A stretch of 64,000 bases of DNA from Nitzschia sp. DOCU1 (Eukaryota; Bacillariophyta; Bacillariophyceae; Bacillariales; Bacillariaceae). The notes beneath the pieces are model-generated. The model ran no database searches. It had not been told where the DNA came from and worked only from the letters and a program-made list of their open reading frames with translations. A program made the position numbers and the translations under genes. Position 1 is the first letter of the stretch. Each line of letters starts with the position of its first letter. The stretch spans positions 62,001 through 126,000 of the forward strand of contig OX595988.1 in the NCBI GenBank assembly GCA_951394045.1, given 5' to 3'. Shown piece after piece: positions 39,147 through 50,951 of this stretch.

Positions 39147-40942
39147 AGGACGATTCAGAAGGAACAAACCAGGTAAGTTGTCGTTCATGTTATTTTAGAT
39201 ACGTCTATTGTTTTGGATCTTTTGTAAAGCTCTAATTCGTGACGCTAACGCCGCCTTTATTTTTATTGCATCTATGTCTTCTTCTGGCTCCTATTATCAT
39301 CTTCGGATGCCATCACAACGCTGCCTTTGGTTTGCCGATCGATTGCAAAGACACTGGAGACGATGGAAAGGCGGTAGGAGTCTACAATCAACCATCTTGG
39401 TGGTACCATCGTCGGCTCTTAGCGGGATGCTCTTGAATGCCTGCGACTGTGTTGTTATACGATGGTCAATTTTCGAAAAAGAATGTTCTACAATCATTCC
39501 GGCGGGGTTTCTAGGGTAGTGGTAGTCTTCCACTATTCCTCTGTCGCGGGTACTGCAAGTGGTATGAATAGTACATCCCGCTTTTGATGTAGAACGACTC
39601 GTATTGGGGCAGTCAGAGAGCCTCAGCTGAGGGAACAACAAAAATGACTTTGAGAACCCAATAGCGGACAAATTATATTCAAAGAGCTATTATTTGTAGA
39701 CCTCTAAATGTAGGCACATCTTGGAATAGGAATAGCTAGATGAAGTGTGGTGTGATATGGATTTTGACCGTATCATACAGTGCACTTAGCACACGACAAT
39801 TGCTAATATTACGAGATTACTAAGTAGCCAAGATTGATTGCTACGAACCTATAAACCTGGCAGCGCTGGGCTATGGTAGTGAACTATATATCCTCACAAT
39901 CGCAGCACCGTAGTCATTCTATAGCCAAATCTAGTCAGTTGCGAAATGCTCAACCCCCTCTTTTGGGCTGTTTTGGAAGCTTTTCGCGCGATGTCTCGTG
40001 TTAAGAGTTTTTGGATTTGCGGGATTTCTTGTGGCTAAACGAGGCAGGTTTTGGCATTATATTTTGTGATTTCGCACTTCCGGCCCCTTTGTGTCAATAC
40101 ACTATCAGTTTATTCCTTTACACTATCATTTTATTCCAAAAATAACATGAAAAATGGGCTCTTTTGGACGGAAACAGCGTAGTTCTGTCAGAACCCTATC
40201 AAGTGCTGGCTACGTGGCCGACGGTTGGCCCACAATCCAGGTGAGAACAGCGTCGATCAGAGAGTGTCTATTGTAAATGTAGACTGATAGCGGATCAATT
40301 TCGGGGTCGTTAAGTAATTCTAGTTAGAGTAGTTGAAAGCGAACATGTACGTACAATAACAAAATACAATTGCGACGGGGCGGCAATCTCCCTCTCCCGA
40401 CGTGCCGAGACACAAAATTTCTGCTGCCTCGAACAATTGCTTGGACCTATCCGATTGCATGCTAATTGATTCACATGACGTCAAACTCGTGATTGAGTTT
40501 TGTATTCCCAAAGGGAATACCAAAACTACGAGGTTGTCTCCGTGCATTGAGAAAACTTGCCACGCCTCCTTTTTCTTGTCGTCTAATAACGACTTTGAGG
40601 CTTCTAGCTAGTAGCATAGGACTTAGATCCGAGATCTGGCCCTGTATCTATCTGGTGAGGCGATTTTAGCGCTGTCCATTACGGGATATATTGTACAAAT
40701 GCATCCATGGGAATGAAAAGCTCAATAGAAACTTGTTTGATACTTTTTGTAGGATCCTAGTATATTCATTTCTCTTGTTATTGTAGCAGTAGGAAGTAAG
40801 GCAAGCTCGTTTTACTCGAGGGGGATATAGGCTCTCGCATCAATTAGCGCCGAAAAGGTGCTCAAGTCGAGGTACCATGTACTGGTTGAAGTGAAGCAAT
40901 TAGCAGTACGGCAAAAGAGTTTGGACAGCTCGTCGATCAGAA
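39147..40942. other. long intergenic stretch, no firm gene
   Basis: A frame at about 39241-39435 reads like a short hydrophobic leader followed by LPIDCKDTGDDGKAVGVYNQ, but it has no ATG. A tandem 19-20-bp unit (ACACTATCA.TTTATTCC) lies at about 40098-40137. Nothing else was recognised. Confidence 0.35.
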
Positions 40943-42725
40943 CTATTGCATGGATCCATATGATTCGGCTGGACCTTCGCTCGAGTCGCTTTCCAGGGCG
41001 TCAAAGTCCATGTCAACGTTGATATCGTCCTCGGCCTCTGCTGACGAATGTGCATTGGCCCGTTCGGGCGGCAAAGCACATGCTACTGCCACGGCGATCC
41101 AATACAGAAACCCGGCAAAGATAAACATGGCACCGGGTCCGGCGGCAGTGGATTTGGCAACTTGATAGACAAATCTTAATAGGACAGGCCCGACACCACT
41201 CGCCAAGGCCTGAAGCGAATACAATGCCCCTTGGATCCGTCCTTGTTCTGTCACAGCCACATTATTCGCTTTGATTGCCGAAATGGTAGGAAATGCCATG
41301 CCAGTTAATGCCGAAAGGGCTACGGCAGCATAAATGGTTGCCTTGTTGCGGGCCAAACCGTACATGGTATTATCAATGGCACCAATCGCAAAGCACACGG
41401 CCACCACCAACTTTTCTCCCAAGCAATCATTGAGCGGCTTGAGCAAGACACCCTGAGCGAACAAGCCCATGACACCAATAATGAGAAACATGACGCTAAT
41501 GTCTTGGGCCGTAAAATCCAAACGTTCTTCCAAATAGTACACCAACAGGACCTGATCTCCCGAACTGACCATGCCACTAAAAAATGCCAGCAGACTGATC
41601 AATCGAAAGAAGGAGTCTCGATTCAAAATGGACATTTCTCGAACGGGACGATAGACAAAGCGGGCCACCTGCCGAGCATAAATGTACCACATCTGGGGTT
41701 GATGTTCTTGCGCTTCTTCTTCATCGTCTGCAACTTCTTGTATCCGTTCTAGTTGTCGTCGCGTTCTCGTCGCGGCCGCTACTGCAGGCGGCAAAGTCTC
41801 TGGCACGCACGTAATGGTAGCGATCAATCCGAGTGCGACCGTAGCTAAACTCATCATGCTCAAATGTAAATTCGACAATAAAAACGCCAAAATGGGCGAC
41901 AAGGAAAAGCCCAACATGAATCCTGCTAGCAACAGTCCAATCCCTGGTGCCCGAAATCGTTGTGGCAATACATCAGCAAGAGAACTTAGGGCAATGGCTA
42001 CCCAATTAACCAATCCTGTCGAAGCATGGCATCCATAGTACCACCAAGGCGACATTTGGGGGTACAATTGAATCAACACGAGCATGAGCGGCGACAGTAA
42101 TCCCATGAACAGGCCCAGTATCAAAACGCCTGTTTGTAAATCAAGGCAATAGTAGTTGTGGGGTCAGTAAAAGACATACGGCAAGCAACTAGCCAGCGAG
42201 ACTACAGCTAGATAACGTACCTTTTCGGCCATATTCATCACTCAAAGAGCCAATCAAGGATGACGTAACAAAGGTCAACACATTGGAAATAAGATTGGCC
42301 GAGGCCACAGCCGACTGCGCATCGGCGGATCCAGCAAAGCACGCATCGGGTTTGTTTTGAGCTGTAAAACTCGAACAGGACTCCTCGCCCATGTATCCAT
42401 GATTTAATCTGGCAAATCGATCCGACATGACCGCCGGAATCACACCAATACAACTGCCCAAGCCAATGGCAATGAGCATCATGATACCAGTAATTTGAGG
42501 TGGACCCTTAGTCTTGGCGAATTGTACAATGAAGGATTCGCGTCGTACCACGCTCGGGCGAATGCGGGGGGCGTTGCCATTCGATATCATTTGAGAAAAG
42601 GGACGAGATCGACTGCATCGTTGTCGACGATTGTGGCTATCGTCGTGGAGTAACAAATCAGCATCATCGGAGGACGCCATATGTGCTGCTTCGACTGGAT
42701 CGTAGCCTTGTTGTTGTGGTGGCAT
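40943..42725 (-). CDS. major facilitator superfamily transporter (TetA/MFSD14-like), two exons
   Basis: Exon 1 is 42725-42221 and exon 2 is 42129-40943. The 91-bp intron (42220-42130) starts GTACGT and ends ACAAACAG. The spliced product is 563 residues. About 65 cytoplasmic N-terminal residues precede TM1 (ITGIMMLIAIGLGSCIGVI). The TM2-TM3 loop carries the MFS signature GSLSDEYGRKGVLILGLFMG, and the intron splits the Gly codon right after GRK. About 12 membrane helices are expected; a long basic/acidic loop (about residues 290-340) divides the two halves. The C-terminal tail is acidic. Relatives are proton-coupled drug or metabolite antiporters and the eukaryotic HIAT1/MFSD14 group. The substrate cannot be told. 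Perfect frame continuity across the intron supports the model. Confidence 0.85.
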
Positions 42726-43199
42726 TGTGAGGTTAGTCGCGTTGCAGCAACTTGCAGAGGATGGGTCGTGCTTTCGTCTTTGAAGAACAAGCCAGCAGTA
42801 GCACCTCTGAGAAGGATATAGAGAAACCGCAATGCAGCAACAAAACTACAAGGGGTTATCGAAACACGAGCTGCAGATGCAACACTGTCTTGCCTCTTTT
42901 TCGCGAATTGACTTGCTTTGCAAAGGGTTCATGATCCTCTTTGGTGCAAAGAAAATAGAACAGCGTCGAAGGGTCGACCACGTGGTGGCGAAGTGCACTC
43001 ATTGCATGTCCATACTACCAGTAGCGCGCCAAAACCTGACGCCGTACGTACACTGTGGAAAGAAACTTGTGAAGTACTTTTAAAGCGATTCTCGAATCGA
43101 TTCGATCGACTCCACTCATCTTTTGTTCGCCACCTTCCTACGCTGGGGCAAGAAAAATGAGAAGGATTCATCTTCAACGTCTTTGCGGGCTATGGAGCT
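42726..43199. other. intergenic, no gene seen
   Basis: Upstream region of the MFS gene. Nothing was recognised. Confidence 0.35.
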
Positions 43200-44500
43200 T
43201 GCCAAATCCACAACAGCTATAATGAAGAATCTTTTGGGACTTTTCGATGAGGCTCAGTTTCGATGCAGTCTCAGTTATACTTGTAAATGCCACACGATCG
43301 AAGTAAAGTGGTTGAATCACTCGGCGCAATCTTTGGTGTTGCTAGCGCGTCCTCAAGCCAGAAGCTATGATATGATGCCGGCGGCTCAACAACCTTTACA
43401 TTATTGAGCTTCTACGTTACCAAGATGGAAATCGCCAGCAGCAAACTTCTTGGCGCGATTTGTTGTTGCTGGCACGACTACTATCTAACAGCAGGACCAT
43501 AGGCCCAAACTACCAATGGGCGATCCAACTACAAACGGTGCCTCTACGTTGTGAAATAATGAGGTGACATTGCCGTGTTTCCAGCCGCGGCTGAATGTCC
43601 TTTGTTCGGCACCAGCCTTGGGGCAAGATCACTCCGTATCAATGATAGGTTTAGCCCACGCCTGTTGTACTGTGACTATTGGTCCACTAGAGACTGCCGA
43701 GCGATCATGGGGTCGAAGAGTAAACAGGATACTTACTCGTGCCAGCTCAGCCATCCAACTACCTTGACTCATCTACGACTGTTACTCTATTACCGGTTAC
43801 ACTTGTAAATGTCACACGACGGTCGAAGTTCAGCGATTTCCAAGGAAGAGAAATCAGTCCAAGTCACTTGGCGCAATTTTTCATGTTGCTGGCACTACCT
43901 CTAGCTACCAGCAAGGCCGGCGGCTCAATGAACTTTATATAATTGCGCCTCTACGTCGCAAATGTGAATTCGACGATTGATACCGCGTAAATTTTTCAGC
44001 TTCACAGGAACACCGAGATGTTACCTGTCAGCAGCAGACTTGGTGCGAGTTTTTGTTCCTGGCACTACAGCTATCTAACAGCAGGAACCTCGGCCCAAGC
44101 TACCAACGGGGGTTGATGCAGCTACAGCCGTCGCCTGTTCGTTCCCAAGATGGTAGAAGATTGATCTGAATGGCAGAGCACCACGGAGGGCAGGATGTAC
44201 GGCGATGGGGCCAGCTGCTACAAACGTTGCGACGTCAGACGGATGATGGCGTTTCATTCAAGTCGTCGTTTGCTACGACTTAGCTCGTGGCATATCCTTC
44301 CAATAATGCGCCTTGGCATACTGAAGTGTCATTGTCGTGTTTGCGCTTTCTTGTTTGGTCACAGCGTTAAGGCAAAATCACCCCTATCAACGACAGGTTT
44401 TGCCCACGCCAATGTGATTGTTGGTCTACCGCAGACTAACGGGCGATGCATCTACCTCGAATGATCGACAACTGTTACTCTACTACCGGGTGTTGGACGT
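43200..44500. repeat. degenerate tandem repeat field
   Basis: Several blocks recur in order with indels: the GTAAATG.CACACGA block (43283, 43806), the GGCGCAAT.TTT...GTTGCTGGC block (43324, 43867), the CAGCAGCA.ACTT...CTATCTAACAGCAGGA block (43436, 44029), and the CCCACGCC...TTGGTC block (43655, 44401). The spacing is 520-750 bp. No coding frame survives across copies. It looks like an old noncoding tandem duplication or a nested repeat. Confidence 0.6.
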
Positions 44501-44824
44501 CTTCAGGAAGGGTCAGCCACCATGCCGTCAACTAGAAAGTTCCTAGGTTTAACGTTCGGTCGTTGTGAGTCGTCGGTAATTCGATAGGGCTGGATATGGG
44601 CTGAATCCTATCCCTCGTGCCGTTTGTTCCGGTTGCTCGCAAGCACCATCTAACTAGGAAACTACAATGTGGAAATTCCAGCACTCACTCATACGACGCT
44701 CAACGAAATATGCATCCAGTGCTCGTGAGTACTCGTCAGTGTTGTAATCGATGGATCTATATTCGTTTACAAAATTGAATGGCAAGAATGAAAATGGCGT
44801 TCGATAGCGTTATCATGATGAAGA
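44501..44824. other. intergenic, no gene seen
   Basis: No recognisable feature. Confidence 0.3.
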
Positions 44825-45706
44825 TCAAGCCGCCGGAGCGCATTTATGGGGGAGGAAGCATCCGGTGGATCCTCCAGTACCCTGCTCAGACGACGACAGG
44901 GACAAGGATGATTCGATAGTACCAAGCTGCCATGCCAAGAGATTATGAAAGACTTGTAGTACGTCGCTTTCACCCAGCAGTACGAGTTGTTCTGGTTGTT
45001 GGAATGGTACCATACTACTACGCAACTCTTGCAAAGCGTGCGCTGCTTCTTGGGCTCCTTGTTGAATATCGCCAAGCTCCACCGAAACTTGAAGTAGATT
45101 GTTCCACGCCAAAAGCTCGAGTTCCTTTGCAACGGTATACGCTGGCGGGAATCCCCCGTCACGAATCAGGAGGGCGGCAGTTCGAAAGAAGTGCTGCGCT
45201 TTCGCAAGGGACGATCTCGCATGGTGACTTTCCCTGGTGCAAAGGCTAGAAGTGCAATATTGGAAGCACAAGGCCATGTTGAACATGACGACAGTTGGAA
45301 CGAACCGGAGCACAATCGGATCTACGAGGCTCTCTTCCTCCAAGTATTCCCGAAAGCTCTCTGAAAAGTAGAGCGGCTTTTGGTAGGAGAACAGCAGCTC
45401 GCAGCTCTCTTGTTCTTGTTGCTCCTGTGCTGAGCACACCGATTGGCTTGATGGCCGCAGAAGAGTAGCTCCTTGGTATTGAAGCGGGCAAGACGATGAA
45501 GAAGTTAGGCTGTCATCGCTTTGAATGCCTCCTGTGGAGGAAGAATCGCAGTATATCGTCAACGACCGTTTGGCGAGAGCAAAGCAATCTCGAAAGATCG
45601 TTCGTGCCTCAGGCATGGTGGGGTTGTTCATAGTGGTACACCGTCCGAGCAGCATTCGCTCGACGGCTTGATTATTTCTTTGAATCGCTTCCGAAAGGGT
45701 TTGCAT
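44825..45706 (-). CDS. TPR-like helical repeat protein of diatom type
   Basis: 293 residues from the ATG at 45704-45706. The N-terminus (LSEAIQRNNQAVERMLLGR, then EARTIFRDCFALAKRS) and the middle (VVMFNMALCFQYCT, SSLAKAQHFFRTAALLI, ELLAWNNLLQVSVELGD, AAHALQELRSSM, LLGESDVLQVFHNLLAW) give repeated helix pairs with TPR-like spacing. Proteins with this layout (an NN-x-A-V start and an FNMAL-type helix) are common in diatom genomes and have no known function. A Ser/Gln-rich loop separates the first helices from the rest. It is divergent from the next gene, with 658 bp between the two starts. Confidence 0.6.
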   Translation of the reverse strand: MQTLSEAIQRNNQAVERMLLGRCTTMNNPTMPEARTIFRDCFALAKRSLTIYCDSSSTGGIQSDDSLTSSSSCPLQYQGATLLRPSSQSVCSAQEQQEQESCELLFSYQKPLYFSESFREYLEEESLVDPIVLRFVPTVVMFNMALCFQYCTSSLCTRESHHARSSLAKAQHFFRTAALLIRDGGFPPAYTVAKELELLAWNNLLQVSVELGDIQQGAQEAAHALQELRSSMVPFQQPEQLVLLGESDVLQVFHNLLAWQLGTIESSLSLSSSEQGTGGSTGCFLPHKCAPAA

Positions 45707-46364
45707 GGTGGGTCTGCTGAAGATTCAACTGCACGAGAGGATCTTGTGATAGTTCTTGTAAACTTGTGAGTAATCTGGGTACACCCTTTGAGTAAGCATC
45801 CGCTTTGTCCTGATCTGAGCTACCGGTATTCTCAACGCCATCAAGATGGAAGACGAGTAATAGCTGGAATAGTGATGCCACGTCGGGCAATGACGAACTT
45901 TCCGTTTTCCATCAGCCTATCGGTAAAATCGAAACATGATTTTCTACCCACTTTAAATAAAGTCATGCCTGTGACATCATCAGGTTCAAATGGAGAACGT
46001 TATGTTGACTGTGACGTCAGTTGGCACGAAGTTTGGGGTCTGTCCCTCTTCCACCCTAAGAAGCACAGGCGCCGAATTTGTAACCAGGTGTCTCTATCGT
46101 CAGCAACCACAAAAGTCATAATAATCCCGAGGAGCAAACGGACGGACGGCTGCAACGAGACGATGACGATGGTGATGTGTTTTGTTGGAGGAATCATGTA
46201 ACGATGACGCTCGTCGGGATCCATCAGGCGAACGGTGGATTTCCTTTCTTCCTTACTAGGCAAGTTCCTGAAGGCTTTCTTCTTCAAAGTAGCACACCCC
46301 CTTTTATCGCCTAGTGCTTGCTTGCCTCTGAAGTCGGGAGAACGACGTTCCTGCTGTTAGAATC
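45707..46364. other. divergent intergenic region
   Basis: Lies between the TPR-like gene (minus) and the PheRS fusion gene (plus), so it probably holds both promoters. No TATA box or motif could be singled out. Confidence 0.35.
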
Positions 46365-48357
46365 ATGACGCGGTCCACAGATCGGTTCGTTTTGCTATTT
46401 GCGCTTTCGTGCTGGGCCGTTAGCACGTCCAATGGATTTGTTCTTCCATCATCCAAGTCGGCCCCTGCGTTTGGTCGACCCACGACATTTCTCCAAGAGA
46501 CCAAGGAATCACCCCCCAGCGTTTCTATTGAGCAGGTCGAGCAGGAATTGCTTCAAGTTCAGGTGGATTTAACAAACAAGCTAAAGGACTGCACAACCTT
46601 ACAAGACGCCGAAGCTCTAAGACGCGAGTACATGGGGAAGAAGGGTCCCATTTCGGGGGCGATGAGTTATATGAGAGTACTGTCTCCAGAGGATAAGCCC
46701 AAATTGGGTGTTGTTGTTAATCAAGTCAAAGATTCCTTGGAACTACTCATGGCCGAGGCCAAGGACAAACTCGAACTGGAGGAAATCGAGCGGCAAATGG
46801 CATCGGAAAAGATTGATGTGACCATGCCCGGACTTTGGCGTACGGCTGATATTGGAAGGCGCCATCCCCTCAGCATGACTATGGAAAAGGCGGTGGATAT
46901 CTTTGTCAAGTTGGGATATGATACGGTCACCAGCTGTGAAGATTCGCCCGAAGTCGAAACCGATTATTACTGTTTCGAAGCATTGAATTGTCCCAAGGAT
47001 CATCCAGCTCGGGATATGCAAGACACGTTTTACTTGACAGAAGATAGGGAACTCATGCTTCGTACCCACACATCGGCCGTCCAGATTCGGCAATTGGAAA
47101 AACGCAAACCGCCTCTTCGAATCGTCGCTCCTGGTCGAGTGTATCGTCGTGATGATATTGATGCCACGCACAGTCTCATGTTTCATCAAGTGGAAATTCT
47201 CGCACTCGAACCCATTGGTGAATTGGATTTGGGGCATCTCAAAGGAACAGTCGAGCACTTTTTGAAAGAAATGTTGGGACCTGATATCGAAACCCGATTC
47301 CGCGGATCATACTTCCCCTTTACGGAACCCAGTATGGAAGTCGATGTCAAGTTTAGAGGAAAATGGATGGAGGTATTGGGATGTGGTATGGTTGATCCCC
47401 GTGTCCTGGAAATGGCCGGAGTGGATCCGAAAGAATATGCTGGCTTTGCGGCCGGATTTGGAGTGGAACGTTTTGCGATGATTATTCACGGCATTCGAGA
47501 TTTGCGAGAATTCGTCAAGAGTGATGTTCGATTCTTGCGACAGTTTCCGCACTTTTATGATGCAGGTACGAATGCGGAACTATGGTTCGAAGTTCTATGT
47601 AGCCGGGCTCGTCCTAACATTGTCGGCGTTTGTGTATTGTTCATTAGGTCTCACGACGTTCCTGGCGGGAGAACCTCCTGAGGAACCACGCGAGGAGTTA
47701 CGTACTGCGCAAGTCCCTCAAACGATTGTTGAGTCCTGGGAAGAATTACGAAACTACAAATATGAAACCCCAGCAACTACGAAGGTCAATGGCGAAGAAA
47801 AGTCCGTAGCACAAAAACAAGAAAAGAAAAAAGAAAGTTTCGTCCCTGCTGACACTTCGTCGGATATTGATATTTCCAAGTTGGATATTCGGGTAGGAGT
47901 TATCAACAAGGCTTGGGAGCACCCTGAAGCTGAAAAACTTTATTGCGAAGAAATTGACATCGGCGAAGAGAGCGGCCCGCGCCACATCGCCTCTGGCCTT
48001 AAGGCTTACTACAGCGTCGACGAATTGATCGGCCGGAAGGTCCTCGTCCTGGCCAATCTCAAGGCACGCAAGCTAGTTGGCTTTGCATCGCATGGTATGG
48101 TCCTTTGCGCTAGCTCGGACGAGGCAGTGAAGTTTATCGATCCGCCCGAGGGCGCTGCAATTGGCGAGCGGGTCTTTGTGGAAGGCTATGAGGGAGAGGC
48201 GGCCACGGAAAATCAAGTCATCAAGAAGAAGATTCTAGAGGCAATTTTCCCGGATCTTAAGACAAACGAAAAGGGAGAGGCAACATATAAGGGTGTGCCT
48301 TTGTCGACTAGTGCGGGTCCTTGTACATCGGGTCTACCGAATGCCCCGATTGCGTAG
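46365..48357 (+). CDS. pheS: organellar phenylalanyl-tRNA synthetase alpha fused to a C-terminal EMAPII-like tRNA-binding domain
   Basis: Two exons, 46365-47565 and 47648-48357, joined across an 82-bp intron (GTACGA...TTCATTAG). The spliced protein is 636 residues. The leader (RFVLLFALSCWAVSTSNG|FVLPSS) is a signal peptide followed by Phe, as expected for diatom plastid proteins. Residues about 45-400 are bacterial-type PheRS alpha: helical N-domain (REYMGKKGPISG), motif 2 region (GRVYRRDDIDATHSLMFHQVE), LGCGMVDPRVL, motif 3 (GFGVERFAM) and the usual C-terminal DVRFLRQF. After a linker rich in Glu/Lys, an EMAPII/Arc1p-type OB fold follows (LDIRVGVI, HPEAEKLY, HIASGL, NLKARKLVGFASHGMVLCAS). 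Alpha subunits normally end at the RFLRQF region; EMAPII-like domains normally sit on the beta subunit or on separate proteins. It charges tRNA-Phe, probably in the plastid, with a beta partner encoded elsewhere. Confidence 0.88.
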
Positions 48358-49705
48358 AATTTAACAGCAATATACTGAGCATGATTGGGCTATTTATCGT
48401 TGGTGAAAAGATCATTGAACGGGACTCTGGTGAGTTCTATGACTCCAGATATGTAGAGACCGTGCTATTACACCTCTAGGTAGCTTCGCATATGTTAGAA
48501 GAACGCCATTACAACGCAAGTAGTAGATTTATCATCTATCTATTCATCGAACCGATTGGCTGAATTTGTTCACGCAACAAATTACTGAGCCCCACCGCTA
48601 CGTCAAAGCTGTTCGATATGGATGGGGTGGGCCACAGCTGCTCCGCCCGGAGGAGAGCTCCCTCAACCCACATAAGGGAGGGAGATCCGCCTAGTAGAGA
48701 CAACAATCCACTTCACTCGACGGCGTACAGCCGATTCCAATTCTCCACGCACCAGCACAGGTTACACTTAAACTCTCCGCGACGAGACACGAACGCGAGT
48801 GGAGGACGTTTTAAAACCGGAACCACAAACCGGTTGCGTTGATCAGGCTGTTTGTGTGCGGGGAGAATTGGAATCGGGGTCGAGATCAGGGATCAGGATC
48901 GTTGCTCTGGAAAATGTTGGTATTGTAGAACAAAACCAGACGCCTGCAAAACGAGGAAAGAACAGGGTATAAGTAGCACCGGGGGGGGGGGGGAGAAATA
49001 TGAAAATAGGATCAAACAAACGATGTGCACTTACCATGAAGACACCGAATACATGCACACAAACAAACAACCACAACCAACCTGCAAAACAAAGAGGGGA
49101 CTCAACTTTCCAACAACAGACCCGGCCAACAAAGTAGCTTTGATTGCAAGGCGAAGCCTCTGCCGTCGCGCCAACGTCTTCGTCCTCGCCAATCTTCTCC
49201 CCATTCCATTGTAGCCCTCACAAGCAAAACCTCATCCGACGACATTCCTCAGCAATCCTCTTCCATTCCCTTGGAGGCCAATTTTTCTGATGGAGTCCAA
49301 TCATTGGGGTCATGGATGTCTGCGTTACCATGTTCGGGACTGGAACATGCCACAGCATCCACTCATCCGCCAACTTGCTGCATCCAACGTGGGACGGGGG
49401 GTTCCGGGGTCAATGGTGTATCACTGGCTTTACCCCCAGTGCCCCAAGCCATGCCGGTTGCCCCCCTTCCCACTCCTCCTCTTTCGGCTGTCACCTCACA
49501 AATTACATACATTTTTAATAGCCAGGCGGGGATGTACCTGCACACAAGGGAATGAAAAGAGAACGCTTTTGGAGCCGTGGTCGGTAATACCTGCAAAAGC
49601 TAAAATAGAAAGAGAAAAATCTTGTGAGAATGAAAGAACATCAGCGTAGCAACAAAAACCTCACCTCGAATCAAAACTAATCTGTCGACAATCAAACGAT
49701 CCTTC
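48358..49705. other. intergenic with poly-G tract
   Basis: A run of about 14 G lies near 48981-48994. Many short frames are present; none has a recognisable domain. Confidence 0.35.
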
Positions 49706-50010
49706 CCGGCGTGCTACCGCCCCATGCCACGAAACCGTGGGAGGATGATACCATAGCTTTTAGGGTCCCACCCACGGGGACCCCAGGAAGGATCGACACG
49801 ACCTGGACTGCCGCCACCAGAGCAATCCACGGATCTGTTGAAAAGAAAGAGAGAAGAACAAAAGACAGAACACGAGCGAGGATCGATCCCGGCGTGCTGC
49901 CGACGGAAGCTTTTAGGATCCCACCATGGAAACCCCAGGACATTGTTTCACAACAACATCCAGGCGTGCTATCCATCGGAGCTTTTCAGGTCCTACCCAT
50001 GAGGACCTGA
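49706..50010 (+). repeat. three copies of a hairpin-forming repeat
   Basis: Units at about 49706-49790, 49887-49940 and 49971-50010. Each reads GGCGTGCT.CC, then AGCTTTT.GG.TCC.ACC followed by a complementary GGACC.GA. The third forms AGGTCCT ACCCATG AGGACCT (7-bp stem, 7-nt loop, 49988-50008). The first forms GGGTCCC...GGGGACCC. The stems keep pairing although the bases differ. Confidence 0.7.
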
Positions 50011-50951
50011 GGATGTCATCTCCACACTTGATGAACTGACGGCTTTCCTGCGAGAAAAACAGCAGCAGGTGGCGCCACTGTAGCACTGTCATCTTCATCA
50101 TCGTCGTGAAGTTCACGGCGACGATGAAGAAAGGAGCGACGCAGATTGCTCCTTTCGCAGAAAAGTGACCTTGATTGAGTGAAAAAGTGATGGATTTGTT
50201 GAAGGGAATGCCGAGATCCGAGCGGTTTCTGCGGTGGTTTGCGAGTAGTTTCGTGATGTTTCCCACGATGAAGCTTCCACGTTCGCTGAAAGTAATCCAC
50301 ATTCATCATCACCCAGTTCGCCAAATTGCCTCCAAGTCCACAATAGCTTCGATTGTTGCGTCTACATGCTGATTGTTGTTGCATCTACCCATCGCCATTG
50401 TCATCGATCGATCGTTTTGCTTGCATCGGTCATCCAGCAACTGCGTTTCTTGCTCAATGCGCGCTTACTACCTTGGATCTCGCGAAGGATCCTTCATGTG
50501 TGTGTGCCGATGCCCGCGCGCTCGCGTGATAAAAGCTCATGTGTCTCCGCGGCGGCCGGTCATGAAAGCACGTGCCCGATGATCAATGACTCCCTTATGA
50601 CTTCTTCTTTGACCAGATTTGGAATCTCTCGAACAGCTACCTACGCAAGGTTGTCTATCTACTATGTGAAGACAGCGCACAGTACATACACACTAGCTCC
50701 TTAGCAAACAGAAGTGAGCATGAGCTACTGCAGTAGATTGATCAATGAACTAGTAAGATTTGCATCGCCTATCCTCGAATGCTCCTTGACCGCACAGAAC
50801 CATTGGTTCTAGTGTACTAGCTTTGAGCCGTATCTTGCTCGCCGCCGCTAGACTTGCGACACCCTACTGTACCTAACGCGCTCTGGGGGGATAGGAGAAA
50901 GTCGGAATTTCGTGGCACACATCCCAACGTTTTGTTTCTAAATACTTGTCA
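50011..50951. other. intergenic, no gene seen
   Basis: Downstream flank of the Pus10 gene. No recognisable feature. Confidence 0.35.

Noticed and set aside
49271..49649. Overlapping plus-strand frames of 94-119 codons
   Set aside because: Pro/Leu/His-rich without any recognisable domain or a convincing start context; not supported as a gene.
49988..50008. Hairpin as a bacterial-type terminator
   Set aside because: No U-tract follows and the surrounding genes are eukaryotic; kept only as a repeat.
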